Source of the DNA: Rhodoflexus caldus
GTDB lineage: Bacteria > Bacteroidota > Bacteroidia > Cytophagales > Thermoflexibacteraceae
Length of the DNA stretch: 64,000 nucleotides
NCBI RefSeq assembly: GCF_021206925.1
Contig: NZ_JAJPRF010000002.1
Coordinates: 372,001 to 436,000 of the forward strand
Direction of reading: 5' to 3'
Below, one piece after another: positions 43,343 to 51,928 of the stretch. The notes under the pieces are model-generated. The model had not been told where the DNA came from. It saw only the letters and a list, made by a program, of their open reading frames with translations, and ran no database searches. The translations under genes and the position numbers were made by a program. The first letter of the stretch is position 1. Each line of letters opens with the position of its first letter.

Positions 43343-44422
43343 TTAGTTACCACGACCGCCGCGACCACCGGCAGAGCGCTCATATCCACCGCCGCTGCTA
43401 CCACCATAGCTACCTCCGAAACCACTGCTTCTGCCGCTGTTCAGGCTTCCACTGTTGTAGTTTGAGTTGCGGAAACCATCGCTATTGTAGCCTGACTGAC
43501 GGTATTCATAGTTGGATGAACGACCCGTAGCCCACTCACTCTGACCCGCATAGCCGGAAGAACGACCGGAGTTATACTCATTGGTAGTGTATGCGCCACG
43601 GCCGGCACTTGAATTGTCAAAGCTACCGTAGCGGCTGCTTCGTACAGTGTTTTCTTCTGTTCTGCCGCCGCGTGCGTATTCGTCGGCGCGGGCGCGCACA
43701 GGTGTATAAACGCCGCTGCGGTCTGTACGAGCACCGTATTGTACGTTGTTCATCGCCGTTCTGTCAATCACTACCACACCCGGGCGGAAATAAGGATTCC
43801 AGAAACTGTTCATGCCCCAAGCATTACCCCAGAACGGGTCCCACATCATCATGCGGTTCATCATCCAAGGGTCGTTCCAGCCCATCATCATCGGGTTCAT
43901 GCCCCATGGCGACATCATACTTGTACCCCAGAAAGGGTCCCACATCATCATGCGGTTCATCATCCAAGGGTCATTCCAGCCCATCATCATCGGGTTCATA
44001 CCCCACATATTCATGCGCGCGGTCATGAAAGGCGACATTCCCCAAAAAGCAGCGTTACCGAACGACATATTCCAGCCGTTGTTCCAAAAACCACCGGTTG
44101 CAGGCGCATTCCAGTTGCGGTAAGCACCGGCAAACGCATTGTTTTGATTATAGTCTTTGCGGAAATACGGCAATACAGAAATATTGCCTCCTTGGGCATT
44201 TTCTCTAAACTCAGGGTTTGCAAACTTTGATTTTACAGGATCATTGGCAAACGCTGTATTAGCACTTCCTAAAACTGTCGGTTGAGTTAAAACGGCATTG
44301 GAATAAGCCACTTTTCCTCTGTCTTTAGGAGTAAAATATACATCGTCATACTCTTGCGCCATCAGCCAATGGCTGCTGCCCGCAAGGCAGATGGTTGTTA
44401 AAGCAATCATGAACTTCTTCAT
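43343..44422 (-). CDS. Secreted Met/Trp-rich repeat protein with Ser/Gly-rich tail, unknown function
   Basis: The protein has 359 aa. A signal peptide (MIALTTICLAGSSHWLMAQ) precedes about 95 residues with Tyr, Asn and Phe. The centre is strikingly rich in Met, Trp, Asn and Pro and contains a 33-residue repeat twice (WGMNPMMMGWNDPWMM, then NRMMMWDPFWG, identical over 27 residues). The tail is rich in Gly, Ser, Tyr and Arg (for example SSGFGGSYGGSSGGG). I do not recognise a family. The tail is like low-complexity secreted or adhesive proteins, and the Met clusters could bind copper or take part in oxidative chemistry. Start ATG 44422. Confidence 0.75.
   Translation of the reverse strand: MKKFMIALTTICLAGSSHWLMAQEYDDVYFTPKDRGKVAYSNAVLTQPTVLGSANTAFANDPVKSKFANPEFRENAQGGNISVLPYFRKDYNQNNAFAGAYRNWNAPATGGFWNNGWNMSFGNAAFWGMSPFMTARMNMWGMNPMMMGWNDPWMMNRMMMWDPFWGTSMMSPWGMNPMMMGWNDPWMMNRMMMWDPFWGNAWGMNSFWNPYFRPGVVVIDRTAMNNVQYGARTDRSGVYTPVRARADEYARGGRTEENTVRSSRYGSFDNSSAGRGAYTTNEYNSGRSSGYAGQSEWATGRSSNYEYRQSGYNSDGFRNSNYNSGSLNSGRSSGFGGSYGGSSGGGYERSAGGRGGRGN
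43827..44006 (-). repeat. Two 81-bp units repeated at 99-bp period inside the Met-rich gene
   Basis: Units 43827-43907 and 43926-44006 are nearly identical at DNA level (differences at gaacg/gaaag and a few positions) and are separated by 18 bp. They encode the same 27 residues. Confidence 0.9.
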
Positions 44423-44477
44423 AAGCACGGAAGTTTAATCGGTTGTATTAGTGTGTACGTAAAATTAAACATTGCAG

Positions 44478-45185
44478 ATGCAATATCACATACTTTTAAC
44501 AATTTTCATGCGTATGTTTGTTCTGGATTTAACAAAGTTTTCAGTGAAAAAGTATTTAACCGAACAACACGAAGAATTTGCCAATGCACTGACACACGGC
44601 TTGGGGGCATTGCTAAGCCTGATTGGCAGTTGGTTGTTGATTGAAAAAGCACTGACTGTTCAAAATCAGCGCCTGTTGCTCAGTTTTATTATCTACGGAG
44701 GAGGCATTTTCTTTCTCTTTCTTGCATCAACGCTCTATCATAGTTTCAAGCACGAAGCCGTTAAAAAGCGATTGCAGGTAATTGACCATATCGGAATTTA
44801 TCTGATGATTGCAGGAACTTACACCCCCTTTGCCATGATTACCATTGACCGATGGTGGGGCGATTTGCTGCTGTGGATGGTTTGGGGAATTGCATTGGTT
44901 GGCATTGTCTTTAAAATTTTCTTTACAGGTAAATTTAAAATACTTTCCACAGCTATTTATTTAGGCATGGGATGGTTGGCAGTCATAGCGGCTAAACCTA
45001 TGTACGAAGCCATTCCTTTGAACGGTATCTTGTTGATTGTTGCAGGCGGCCTCTTGTTCTCTGCCGGCACAATTTTCTACCTGTGGGAAAAACTTCGCTT
45101 TAATCACGCCATCTGGCATTTATTCGTATTGGGCGGCGGCATTTGCCACTTTTTCGCCATCTTTTTTTACAGCTATCCGCAATAA
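44478..45185 (+). CDS. Hemolysin III / TrhA family membrane protein
   Basis: The protein has about 235 aa with seven transmembrane helices. Motifs: EEFANALTHGLGALLSLIGS, FLASTLYHSFKHEA, the family signature DHIGIYLMIAGTYTPFAM, and the final helix WHLFVLGGGICHFFAIFF. The histidines are conserved and are thought to bind a metal in the related PAQR proteins. The first ATG is 44478; ATG at 44508 or 44514 is equally plausible. Coupled to the next gene (TAATG). Confidence 0.9.
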   Translation: MQYHILLTIFMRMFVLDLTKFSVKKYLTEQHEEFANALTHGLGALLSLIGSWLLIEKALTVQNQRLLLSFIIYGGGIFFLFLASTLYHSFKHEAVKKRLQVIDHIGIYLMIAGTYTPFAMITIDRWWGDLLLWMVWGIALVGIVFKIFFTGKFKILSTAIYLGMGWLAVIAAKPMYEAIPLNGILLIVAGGLLFSAGTIFYLWEKLRFNHAIWHLFVLGGGICHFFAIFFYSYPQ

Positions 45186-45880
45186 TGAAATCTTACCCCT
45201 TTACCGTAGTTTACGAAGATAACCACCTACTGGTGGTCAATAAACAGAGCGGCATACCTTCGCAAGGCGACCTTACGGGTGATTTGGCAATTACAGATTA
45301 TGCAAAAGAGTATTTGAGAGATAAATACAACAAACCCGGCAATATTTTTTGCGGATTGGTACATCGTTTAGACCGTCCTGTCAGCGGGCTGATGGTTCTT
45401 GCCAAAACATCAAAAGCATTGGCACGTATGAACGAAATTTTCCGCAGCCGACAGGTACAAAAAATCTACCTTGCCATCAGCAGCCGCAAACCTGAAAACG
45501 AAAACGGCAAATTGGTGCATTGGCTTACCAAAAACCCGAAAACCAATATCAGCCGTGCCCATGCGCAGGAGGTAAAAAACAGCGACCGCGCCGAGCTCGA
45601 TTATCAGTTAGTTGCTGTCATTGGCGACAAGTCACTTATTGAGGTTAGACCGCTTACCGGGCGGGGACATCAAATTCGGGTACAGCTATCGGCTATGGGA
45701 TGCCCTATTTGGGGCGATGCTAAGTACGGTTCAAAAGTGCAAGATAGCCCCGGAACCATTTGCCTTCATGCTTACCGCATCAGTTTTGAGCATCCGGTGC
45801 AAAAAACGCAGGTAACATTTACCGCACCGCCGCCTTTTGAACGGCCTGTATGGAAACTATTTCAGGGGGTAATCGGCTAA
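45185..45880 (+). CDS. RluA-family RNA pseudouridine synthase
   Basis: It isomerises uridine in rRNA or tRNA. 231 aa with VVYEDNHLLVVNKQSGIPSQ, the catalytic HRLDRPVSGLMVLAKT (Asp in HRLD) and LIEVRPLTGRGHQIRVQL. It lacks an S4 domain. The ATG at 45185 overlaps the stop of the hemolysin III gene. The specific position modified is not known. Confidence 0.94.
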   Translation: MKSYPFTVVYEDNHLLVVNKQSGIPSQGDLTGDLAITDYAKEYLRDKYNKPGNIFCGLVHRLDRPVSGLMVLAKTSKALARMNEIFRSRQVQKIYLAISSRKPENENGKLVHWLTKNPKTNISRAHAQEVKNSDRAELDYQLVAVIGDKSLIEVRPLTGRGHQIRVQLSAMGCPIWGDAKYGSKVQDSPGTICLHAYRISFEHPVQKTQVTFTAPPPFERPVWKLFQGVIG

Positions 45881-46209
45881 TCGGTCAGCAAATTATTGTC
45901 CTGCCTGTAACGGCGGCGCGTTTCTATTTTCTGCTTTTCGCGCTGGATAATCAAAGCGGCAATATTGAGTGCTACCGTATCCGATGTGCCCGAGTGAATG
46001 GCCTGACGCAACATGCGCTCGCTGATGTCCATCCGATAAGCGGCAGCAAACAGCCGATGACGGTCGTTGTCTAAGAGGTAGCGTACTAAATCTGTCAGTT
46101 TGCCGAGCAATATTTCCTCGCTTGTAGCAGCAAAAAGCGGTTGAAGTTCGCGGCTGTCAATATCCAAATGTTGCCCCAAAAGGGTGCAAACCTCTTCCAG
46201 TTCGTTCAT
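45877..46209 (-). CDS. Conserved hypothetical helical protein
   Basis: The protein has 110 aa, mainly helical: LLGQHLDIDSRELQPLFAAT, LLDNDRHRLFAAAYRMDISE and AALIIQREKQKIETRRRYRQ. I recognise a Bacteroidota family with this ending but no function. Six bases upstream lies the Nudix gene, so it shares that operon. It overlaps the convergent pseudouridine synthase stop by four bases. Confidence 0.75.
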   Translation of the reverse strand: MNELEEVCTLLGQHLDIDSRELQPLFAATSEEILLGKLTDLVRYLLDNDRHRLFAAAYRMDISERMLRQAIHSGTSDTVALNIAALIIQREKQKIETRRRYRQDNNLLTD

Positions 46210-46215
46210 TTCGGT

Positions 46216-46692
46216 TTAAAGTAGGTGATAGATGCCCTGAAGTTGTAAAAAATCGGCCAAGGTTTGGCAGTTATGAAAAAGATTGTGGCAGGTTTCAGGC
46301 GGTAATTGCCGGATTTCATCCCATGTGAGCCACTCTACGTGGTCTATCCGTTGCTTGTCTGAGGGCAACTCGGGGTCTGTGCCTATTTGCAGGCTGCCGG
46401 AAATAATTTTTACACTGAAAAAAAATTCAATTGCATGAAGCGGCGGCTTAATCACCTGATTGGCACAAATAAAACGCTCAATGGCTATCTGTAAGCCTGT
46501 TTCTTCGGCAAACTCTCTGCAAAGCGCATCTTCCAGCGTTTCGCCGAATTGCACGCCGCCACCCGGAGGCAGCCAAAAATGGCCTGCCGCACCAAAGTTT
46601 TGAAGCCTGAGCAACAAGATACGGTCATTCTCTACGCAAATACCGCCGACTCGCACACGCACCCTGCCGCTGTATGCCGACAAATCAGTCAT
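46216..46692 (-). CDS. Nudix hydrolase
   Basis: The protein has 158 aa. The Nudix box is present: GGGVQFGETLEDALCREFAEETGL with the REFAEE acidic core. N-terminus MTDLSAYSGRVRVRVGGI. The substrate cannot be inferred; it is the MutT-like size. It overlaps the end of the OlsF-like gene by 8 bp. Confidence 0.92.
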   Translation of the reverse strand: MTDLSAYSGRVRVRVGGICVENDRILLLRLQNFGAAGHFWLPPGGGVQFGETLEDALCREFAEETGLQIAIERFICANQVIKPPLHAIEFFFSVKIISGSLQIGTDPELPSDKQRIDHVEWLTWDEIRQLPPETCHNLFHNCQTLADFLQLQGIYHLL

Positions 46693-48457
46693 TGGCTGCC
46701 ACGTCCTTACCTACCATTCGCAATACTTCTTCCGGCACTTTTTCAAAGTCCATTACAATGAAGCCGTCCAAAGCGTTATTAAAATTAGGGTCTACATTAA
46801 AGCCGATAATTTTTGCATTGAGTTGCAAGATGTACTTTTTCAGCAGTACAGGCAACTTGCTGTGCGATGATTCTATAGCAGAGATTAACAAATCCAACTC
46901 TTTGATATCCTGAAACTTAGGCAATAAAAGTGCCTCTGAACCATCTTTGAGTTTAGGTTCAAACTTGCGGCGCGGCTTCACATATTTGGCAAGTTCGTAG
47001 TCAAAATAATTATCCTTGATTACCTTAACAACCAACTCTTTTGCCAAGTGCGAAAAAGTATTGCTGATGCTGACGGGGCCGATGAGATAGCGATATTCGG
47101 GGAATCTGCGCAGAATAATGAGTACGCCTTTCCAAAGCAACATGAGCGATACGTGCTTGCGCTGGTAGTCCTTCACGATAAAGGAGCGCCCCATTTCAAT
47201 GGATTTTTTGAGCACAAAGGCAAATTTTTTGTCAATTTTAAACAAGGTGCTCAAATAAAAGCCTTTGATTTTGAATTTTGCGTACAGTTCTTTGCCTTTG
47301 CCCATCCGATACGCACCCACAATGCGCTTTGCCTCGTTGTCCCAAATGAACAAGTGGTGGTAATGCACATCGTACTCGTCAATATCAATGCTGTGGTTGG
47401 TGCCTTCGCCTTCCTCGCGGAAGGTAATTTCGCGCAGGCGGCCTATTTCGCGCAGTACATTGGGAATGACTGTTGCTTCCGAAAAAAAAACCTCGTAATT
47501 GCCGTGCGTAGTCAGCAGGTCTGTTGCGCGTATTTGCGCAATATCTGCTTCCAGCAACTCAACGGCAACGGGCGGAACAATGGGCTCTGGCTCTGCCACG
47601 CGCTTAAACGGATTTCGAAAAAACGGTTTGAGTTTCAGCGAAGAACCCAGTGCATAGGTGCGTGCACGCAAATATCGCAGCATCTGGTCGCTATCTTCAA
47701 AACTGCTCAGCTCGCTGTACGGAATAGGCTTGCCTATACGCACTTGAATTTTGTTTTCCGTTTTGTTAAGCATTTCGGAAGGCAGCCGCGCAGTTCTCAG
47801 ATTAGGATGTATGATACCTAAAATATTGAAAAACACACTGTTATGCCCTGAAAAATATACAGGCACCACATCTACTTTGGCTTTCTGAATAATTTTGCCT
47901 ACCAGCGGATGCCACTGCTTGTCGGTGATTTTTTTGCTGTCGGGCTGATAAGCGGAAACTTCACCCGCCGGAAAAATACCGACCGGACTGTTCTGCTTGA
48001 TATGCTCTAAAACCGTTTTAACCCCCGTAATATTGACTTGTTTGTTCTTAGCACTGTCAAAAGGATTGACAGGAATGAAATAATGTTGGATAGGCTCAAA
48101 AGCATTGAGCAGGTAATTGGCCATCAAGCGGAAATCGGGGCGTATTTTATTGAAAATAGACATCAGAATCAGGCCGTCTATGCCGCCGTAGGGGTGATTG
48201 GCAACGACAATAAAAGGCCCCGTGCGGGGAATATTGGCCTCCTCTCCCTCTATGATTTCATATTTGACCTGAAACATTTCCAGCCCCCTGTCCACAAAGC
48301 CTACGCCGTCAAAACGGGCTGCCTCGTTATAGACCTCATTAATCTTGTCTAATTTGAGCAATTTCATCAAAGGCTTAGCCAACAACTGCAATTGCAGTTT
48401 GTCTAAATTCAGCGAGCGCGCAAATTCTTCAGGACTGATGAGTGTTCTATTTGGCAT
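46685..48457 (-). CDS. Bifunctional acyltransferase fusion, OlsF-like (ornithine/glycine lipid synthesis)
   Basis: The protein has 590 aa in two parts. Residues about 50-290 form a PlsC-like lysophospholipid acyltransferase with ANHPYGGIDGLIL (His88, Asp94; the spacing is Hx5D) and IFPAGEVSAYQ. Residues about 320-500 form a GNAT-type N-acyltransferase of the hemolysin/OlsB kind (VIPNVLREIGRLREITFREE, RIVGAYRMGKGKE, SIEMGRSFIVKDYQ). The order O-acyltransferase then N-acyltransferase is that of OlsF from Flavobacterium and Serratia, which makes ornithine lipids. A glycine or serinolipid product is equally possible in Bacteroidota. Name withheld for that reason. Confidence 0.82.
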   Translation of the reverse strand: MPNRTLISPEEFARSLNLDKLQLQLLAKPLMKLLKLDKINEVYNEAARFDGVGFVDRGLEMFQVKYEIIEGEEANIPRTGPFIVVANHPYGGIDGLILMSIFNKIRPDFRLMANYLLNAFEPIQHYFIPVNPFDSAKNKQVNITGVKTVLEHIKQNSPVGIFPAGEVSAYQPDSKKITDKQWHPLVGKIIQKAKVDVVPVYFSGHNSVFFNILGIIHPNLRTARLPSEMLNKTENKIQVRIGKPIPYSELSSFEDSDQMLRYLRARTYALGSSLKLKPFFRNPFKRVAEPEPIVPPVAVELLEADIAQIRATDLLTTHGNYEVFFSEATVIPNVLREIGRLREITFREEGEGTNHSIDIDEYDVHYHHLFIWDNEAKRIVGAYRMGKGKELYAKFKIKGFYLSTLFKIDKKFAFVLKKSIEMGRSFIVKDYQRKHVSLMLLWKGVLIILRRFPEYRYLIGPVSISNTFSHLAKELVVKVIKDNYFDYELAKYVKPRRKFEPKLKDGSEALLLPKFQDIKELDLLISAIESSHSKLPVLLKKYILQLNAKIIGFNVDPNFNNALDGFIVMDFEKVPEEVLRMVGKDVAAND

Positions 48458-48503
48458 ATGTTAAGTTAATATGTTTACATTTTCTACAAGCAACGGCAAA
48501 CGT

Positions 48504-49475
48504 TTACATCAAACGCTTGATAATATTTTCAACCGTAATTCCTTCGGCTTCGGCTTTGAAGTTACGGACGATGCGATGGCGTAATACAGGTATGGCAACT
48601 GCCTGAACATCTTCTATATCGGGCGAATATTTGCCGTTGAGCAGTGCATTGCATTTGGCTGCCAAAATGAGATTTTGCGAAGCACGCGGCCCTGCACCCC
48701 ATTCCAGATAATCGTTGGCTGTTGCAGCTGCCAGTTCTTTACCGGGGCGGGTTTTATGCACCAGTTTTACCGCATACTCTACCACATTGTCGGCAACGGG
48801 TACTTTGCGCACCAATTGCTGGAAGGCGATAATTTCGTTGGCATGGAGCACCGGCGAAATTTCATTGACCTTATTGGAAGTTGTGTTTTTAACAATTTCC
48901 AGCTCGGCATGATACGTTGGATAATCTAACCAGATATTGAACATGAATCGGTCTAACTGCGCTTCGGGCAGCGGATAAGTTCCTTCTTGCTCAATGGGGT
49001 TCTGGGTGGCCAACACAAAGAACGGGCGGTCTAAGGTATGAGACTGTCCGGCAACGGTTACGGCATACTCCTGCATGGATTCCAGCAAAGCCGCCTGCGT
49101 TTTGGGTGGCGTTCGGTTAATTTCGTCTGCCAGAATAACATTGGCGAAGATAGGGCCTCTGATAAATCGGAAATTTCGGTCTTTATCCAGCGTCTCCGCT
49201 CCCAGAATATCGGAAGGCATCAGGTCGGGCGTAAACTGAATACGGTTGAACTTTAAATCCAACGCTTTGGCAAGCGTTTGGATAAGGAGCGTTTTGGCAA
49301 GCCCCGGTACGCCTACCAACAGGCAGTGCCCCTGACAAAAAATGGCAGTTACCAACAAGCGAATTACTTCATCCTGCCCGATAATGACTTTGGTGATTTC
49401 TGCATTCAGTTTCTGAAAAGCTCCATGAAGAGCCTCAGCGGCGGCAACATCTGACGTGAACTTAACTTCCGACAT
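48504..49475 (-). CDS. MoxR-type AAA ATPase
   Basis: The protein has 323 aa: Walker A VGVPGLAKTLLIQT (55 onward), Walker B NVILADEINRTPPKTQAAL, sensor-type LATQNPIEQEGTYPLPEAQL and the C-terminal helical lid. MoxR ATPases are chaperones that assist metal insertion or assembly of VWA-containing complexes; no vwa gene is visible here. Part of a minus-strand group with the SurA-type genes. Confidence 0.93.
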   Translation of the reverse strand: MSEVKFTSDVAAAEALHGAFQKLNAEITKVIIGQDEVIRLLVTAIFCQGHCLLVGVPGLAKTLLIQTLAKALDLKFNRIQFTPDLMPSDILGAETLDKDRNFRFIRGPIFANVILADEINRTPPKTQAALLESMQEYAVTVAGQSHTLDRPFFVLATQNPIEQEGTYPLPEAQLDRFMFNIWLDYPTYHAELEIVKNTTSNKVNEISPVLHANEIIAFQQLVRKVPVADNVVEYAVKLVHKTRPGKELAAATANDYLEWGAGPRASQNLILAAKCNALLNGKYSPDIEDVQAVAIPVLRHRIVRNFKAEAEGITVENIIKRLM

Positions 49476-49533
49476 TGGTGTGTTTTGTTTTATGAATTGG
49501 TTAGCTGTGAAAGACTACAAGTTAGAGAAAATT

Positions 49534-50880
49534 TTAAAAACCTTCTAACAGTTTGCAGCGGTCATATTCAGGGTCTATGTCAATAAACAACTGACTTTTG
49601 GTGCGATTAAACCATTTTGACAGCACCTTATTGCGCTCCTCTTGCAGGGCTGCTGCCTGAATTTTCTGATAATCCATTTCCAAATTGAGTTGATGCGGCG
49701 GAATACGGCTTTTGAAGTACAAAATGCGCACGGCGTTTTTACCGTCATCGGTGCGGAAACGCAACGGACGCGTAATGCTGCCGACTTTCATGGTGTCTAA
49801 TGTCATAAACATTGAGTATTCCAGCTCGTCTTTGGAAAGGTGAGTGCTCTTGGTTTCCGGATTTTGCAGAATACCGCCCGAGGCTTTGGTAGATTTGTCG
49901 TCTGAATTGGCAAGTGCAACTTTCTCAAAAGGTTGTTTGCCGCTCAAAATAATTGTACGCAGGCTGTCCAAATATTTTTCCGCATCTTTGATATCCTGTT
50001 CGGTAGGCTCGGGGCGTATCAGGATGTGGCGCGAGTTGTAGCGATTACCACGGCGCTCTATCAACTGTATCATGTGAATACCAAATTCGGACTCAACAGG
50101 CTCTGAAATTTCGCCCGGCTCTAAGCTCAGCGCCATTGCTTCGTAGGGGGGCACAAGTTCTCCCCTACCATGGAAACCCAACTCGCCGCCGCGGGAAGCC
50201 GAACCAAGGTCTTCGGAATAGGTGCTTGCCAGTTCTTCAAAACGTGCTTTACCTGAAAGAATCTGCTTTTTTAAGTCCTGCAGTTTGGCTTTTACTTTGT
50301 CTTTTTCCGATTTGCTTACCACAGGATAACGAACAATCACTCCCACTTCTACTTCGGCCGGCAAGTAGGGCAAACTATCCTTAGGGATGCTGTGAAAGTA
50401 TCGCTTTACCTGACGGGGCGTAACTTCCACATCCTTAGTGATTTCGTTCTGCATTTTGTTAACAATCATATTCTCCTGAATAGTAGGGCGGAGTTCTTCT
50501 TTAAACTGTGCGATGGTTTTATTGTACGCCTGTTCTATTTTCTGCAAACTGCCGAACTGCTGCTCAAAATAGGCCATGCGGCGGTCTAAATTATTATTCA
50601 CTTCCACATCGCTTACCATAACAGAGTCTATCTCTGCTTTGGCTACCAACATTTTGTTAATCAGCAATTGTTGTAGTATCTGGCACTTGGCTTCGGGCGG
50701 TAGTTGTTGCTGGGTGTTTTCTATCGCCGATTGATAGGCCTTTTCCAAGTCGGATTTAAGTATGATATAATCATTGACCTTTACGATAATTTTATCAACA
50801 ATTATCCCGTCCGACTGGGCAAAAAGCGGCAGCGTCAGGACAAATGCAAGCAACGAGGTAATCAAATTTTTGCGCATCAT
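49534..50880 (-). CDS. Periplasmic peptidyl-prolyl isomerase SurA-like chaperone
   Basis: The protein has 448 aa. A signal peptide (ITSLLAFVLTLPLFAQS) is followed by the SurA N-domain (VDKIIVKVNDYIILKSDLEKA). Two parvulin domains carry EVEVGVIVRYPVVSKSEK..LGFHGRGELVPPYEAM and YNSRHILIRPEPTEQD. It would chaperone outer-membrane beta-barrel precursors. Start ATG 50880 (or 50877); the longer frame uses a GTG. Adjacent to a second, lipoprotein relative. Confidence 0.9.
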   Translation of the reverse strand: MMRKNLITSLLAFVLTLPLFAQSDGIIVDKIIVKVNDYIILKSDLEKAYQSAIENTQQQLPPEAKCQILQQLLINKMLVAKAEIDSVMVSDVEVNNNLDRRMAYFEQQFGSLQKIEQAYNKTIAQFKEELRPTIQENMIVNKMQNEITKDVEVTPRQVKRYFHSIPKDSLPYLPAEVEVGVIVRYPVVSKSEKDKVKAKLQDLKKQILSGKARFEELASTYSEDLGSASRGGELGFHGRGELVPPYEAMALSLEPGEISEPVESEFGIHMIQLIERRGNRYNSRHILIRPEPTEQDIKDAEKYLDSLRTIILSGKQPFEKVALANSDDKSTKASGGILQNPETKSTHLSKDELEYSMFMTLDTMKVGSITRPLRFRTDDGKNAVRILYFKSRIPPHQLNLEMDYQKIQAAALQEERNKVLSKWFNRTKSQLFIDIDPEYDRCKLLEGF

Positions 50881-50937
50881 GAGCACAGTTTTAATCGTTT
50901 TATTTGAAAAGATGAATAATCGGGTTGCGGGTTGCTT

Positions 50938-51795
50938 TTAGTCAGCAGTAATTTTGTAATTATTGCTCCGTTTGGCTTTTTCTAACAAAGATACTTCCAA
51001 TTGGTGTTGCAAACTCATTTTTCGCTGATTCAGTAGAATATCGCGTATTTGTTCTTTCACAAATTCAAGAGGTGAGGTTTGGTCTGCCATTTTGTACTCA
51101 AAAATTTTCAACATGTAAAAATATTCACCATCGGTGGCGGTTGCATAATGCTGTGTTGCCAAAAACTGCACCTCATTTTTTATTTCGTTGCGCAAAGGCG
51201 TGTTGCGGATGAGGTCTGCCAACGGTATCCATGTCGTATCGCTTATCACAGGGTTTTGCGTGTAGCTGAAAGCATACGAGCGCAACTGCTCCCAATCGGA
51301 GGGGTTTCGGCTGCGCAACCACGCATATGCTTTTGCCTTATCGGGTGTTTGGTCGCTTATTTTGAACAACAACCCTTTGACAATGTTCTGTTTCAATTCA
51401 AAATTTGCCTTATTGGCCTCGTAATAAGCGCGAATTTGGTGGTCGGTAATCAGCGTATCCAAATTTTCGGCAATGTATTGCTGCAAAAAAGCATGTGTAA
51501 TTAGCTGATACTTATACTCCATTACACGGCGTTCTATTTCGTCGAGGTTCAGGTTGGCATTGGTTACGGCCTCATGGTAAAGTAATTGTGTTTTCGCCCA
51601 TGTTTGCACGTAGCTTTCTACAATACGCAAGCTGTCTTCGGGCGTTGCAGCATCCGACACAATGCTTTGAATATCAGATGGCATCAAATAAGTGTCATAT
51701 ACTTTTGCAATGGGTTGCTCTGCCTCAGTCCGGTCAATGCCACATGCGGTAAGGCACATCCAAATGCCTGCGAGAAAAATTCTGCTCATAGTCAT
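50938..51795 (-). CDS. PpiC/SurA-like lipoprotein
   Basis: The protein has 285 aa with lipobox CLTAC (near residue 18). The body looks like the SurA-type N-domain with a degenerate isomerase part: DEIERRVMEYKYQLITHAFL, ITDHQIRAYYEANKANFELK and PLEFVKEQIRDILLNQR. It probably works with the adjacent SurA-type protein on outer-membrane protein assembly. The parvulin catalytic signature is not recognisable. Confidence 0.78.
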   Translation of the reverse strand: MTMSRIFLAGIWMCLTACGIDRTEAEQPIAKVYDTYLMPSDIQSIVSDAATPEDSLRIVESYVQTWAKTQLLYHEAVTNANLNLDEIERRVMEYKYQLITHAFLQQYIAENLDTLITDHQIRAYYEANKANFELKQNIVKGLLFKISDQTPDKAKAYAWLRSRNPSDWEQLRSYAFSYTQNPVISDTTWIPLADLIRNTPLRNEIKNEVQFLATQHYATATDGEYFYMLKIFEYKMADQTSPLEFVKEQIRDILLNQRKMSLQHQLEVSLLEKAKRSNNYKITAD

Positions 51796-51901
51796 CGGGC
51801 AAATTTACATGAGATTCACCAGATTTTACGGCCGATGCGAAAGTCATTGCAGGAATCGGAAATGCTGCCAAAGGTTTTGTATATTTGAACATTGATGCGC
51901 T

Positions 51902-51909
51902 TACATTTG
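51902..51909 (+). promoter_or_regulatory. Promoter of ilvA (TACATTTG)
   Basis: TACATTTG fits TAnnTTTG and has TTTG at 51877-51880, 21 bases upstream, in the right place for a -33 element. ATG at 51929 lies 20 bases downstream of the -7 box. Confidence 0.6.
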
Positions 51910-51928
51910 CATCTGCAATTGACAACAG

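Noticed and set aside
43827-44006. Regular near-identical repeats that could look like a CRISPR-like array
   Set aside because: Only two units of 81 bp with an 18-bp spacer, in frame within a signal-peptide protein; they encode a peptide repeat.
47048-47821. 257-aa plus-strand open frame opposite the OlsF-like gene
   Set aside because: Overlaps a conserved acyltransferase fusion on the opposite strand and shows no conserved motif.
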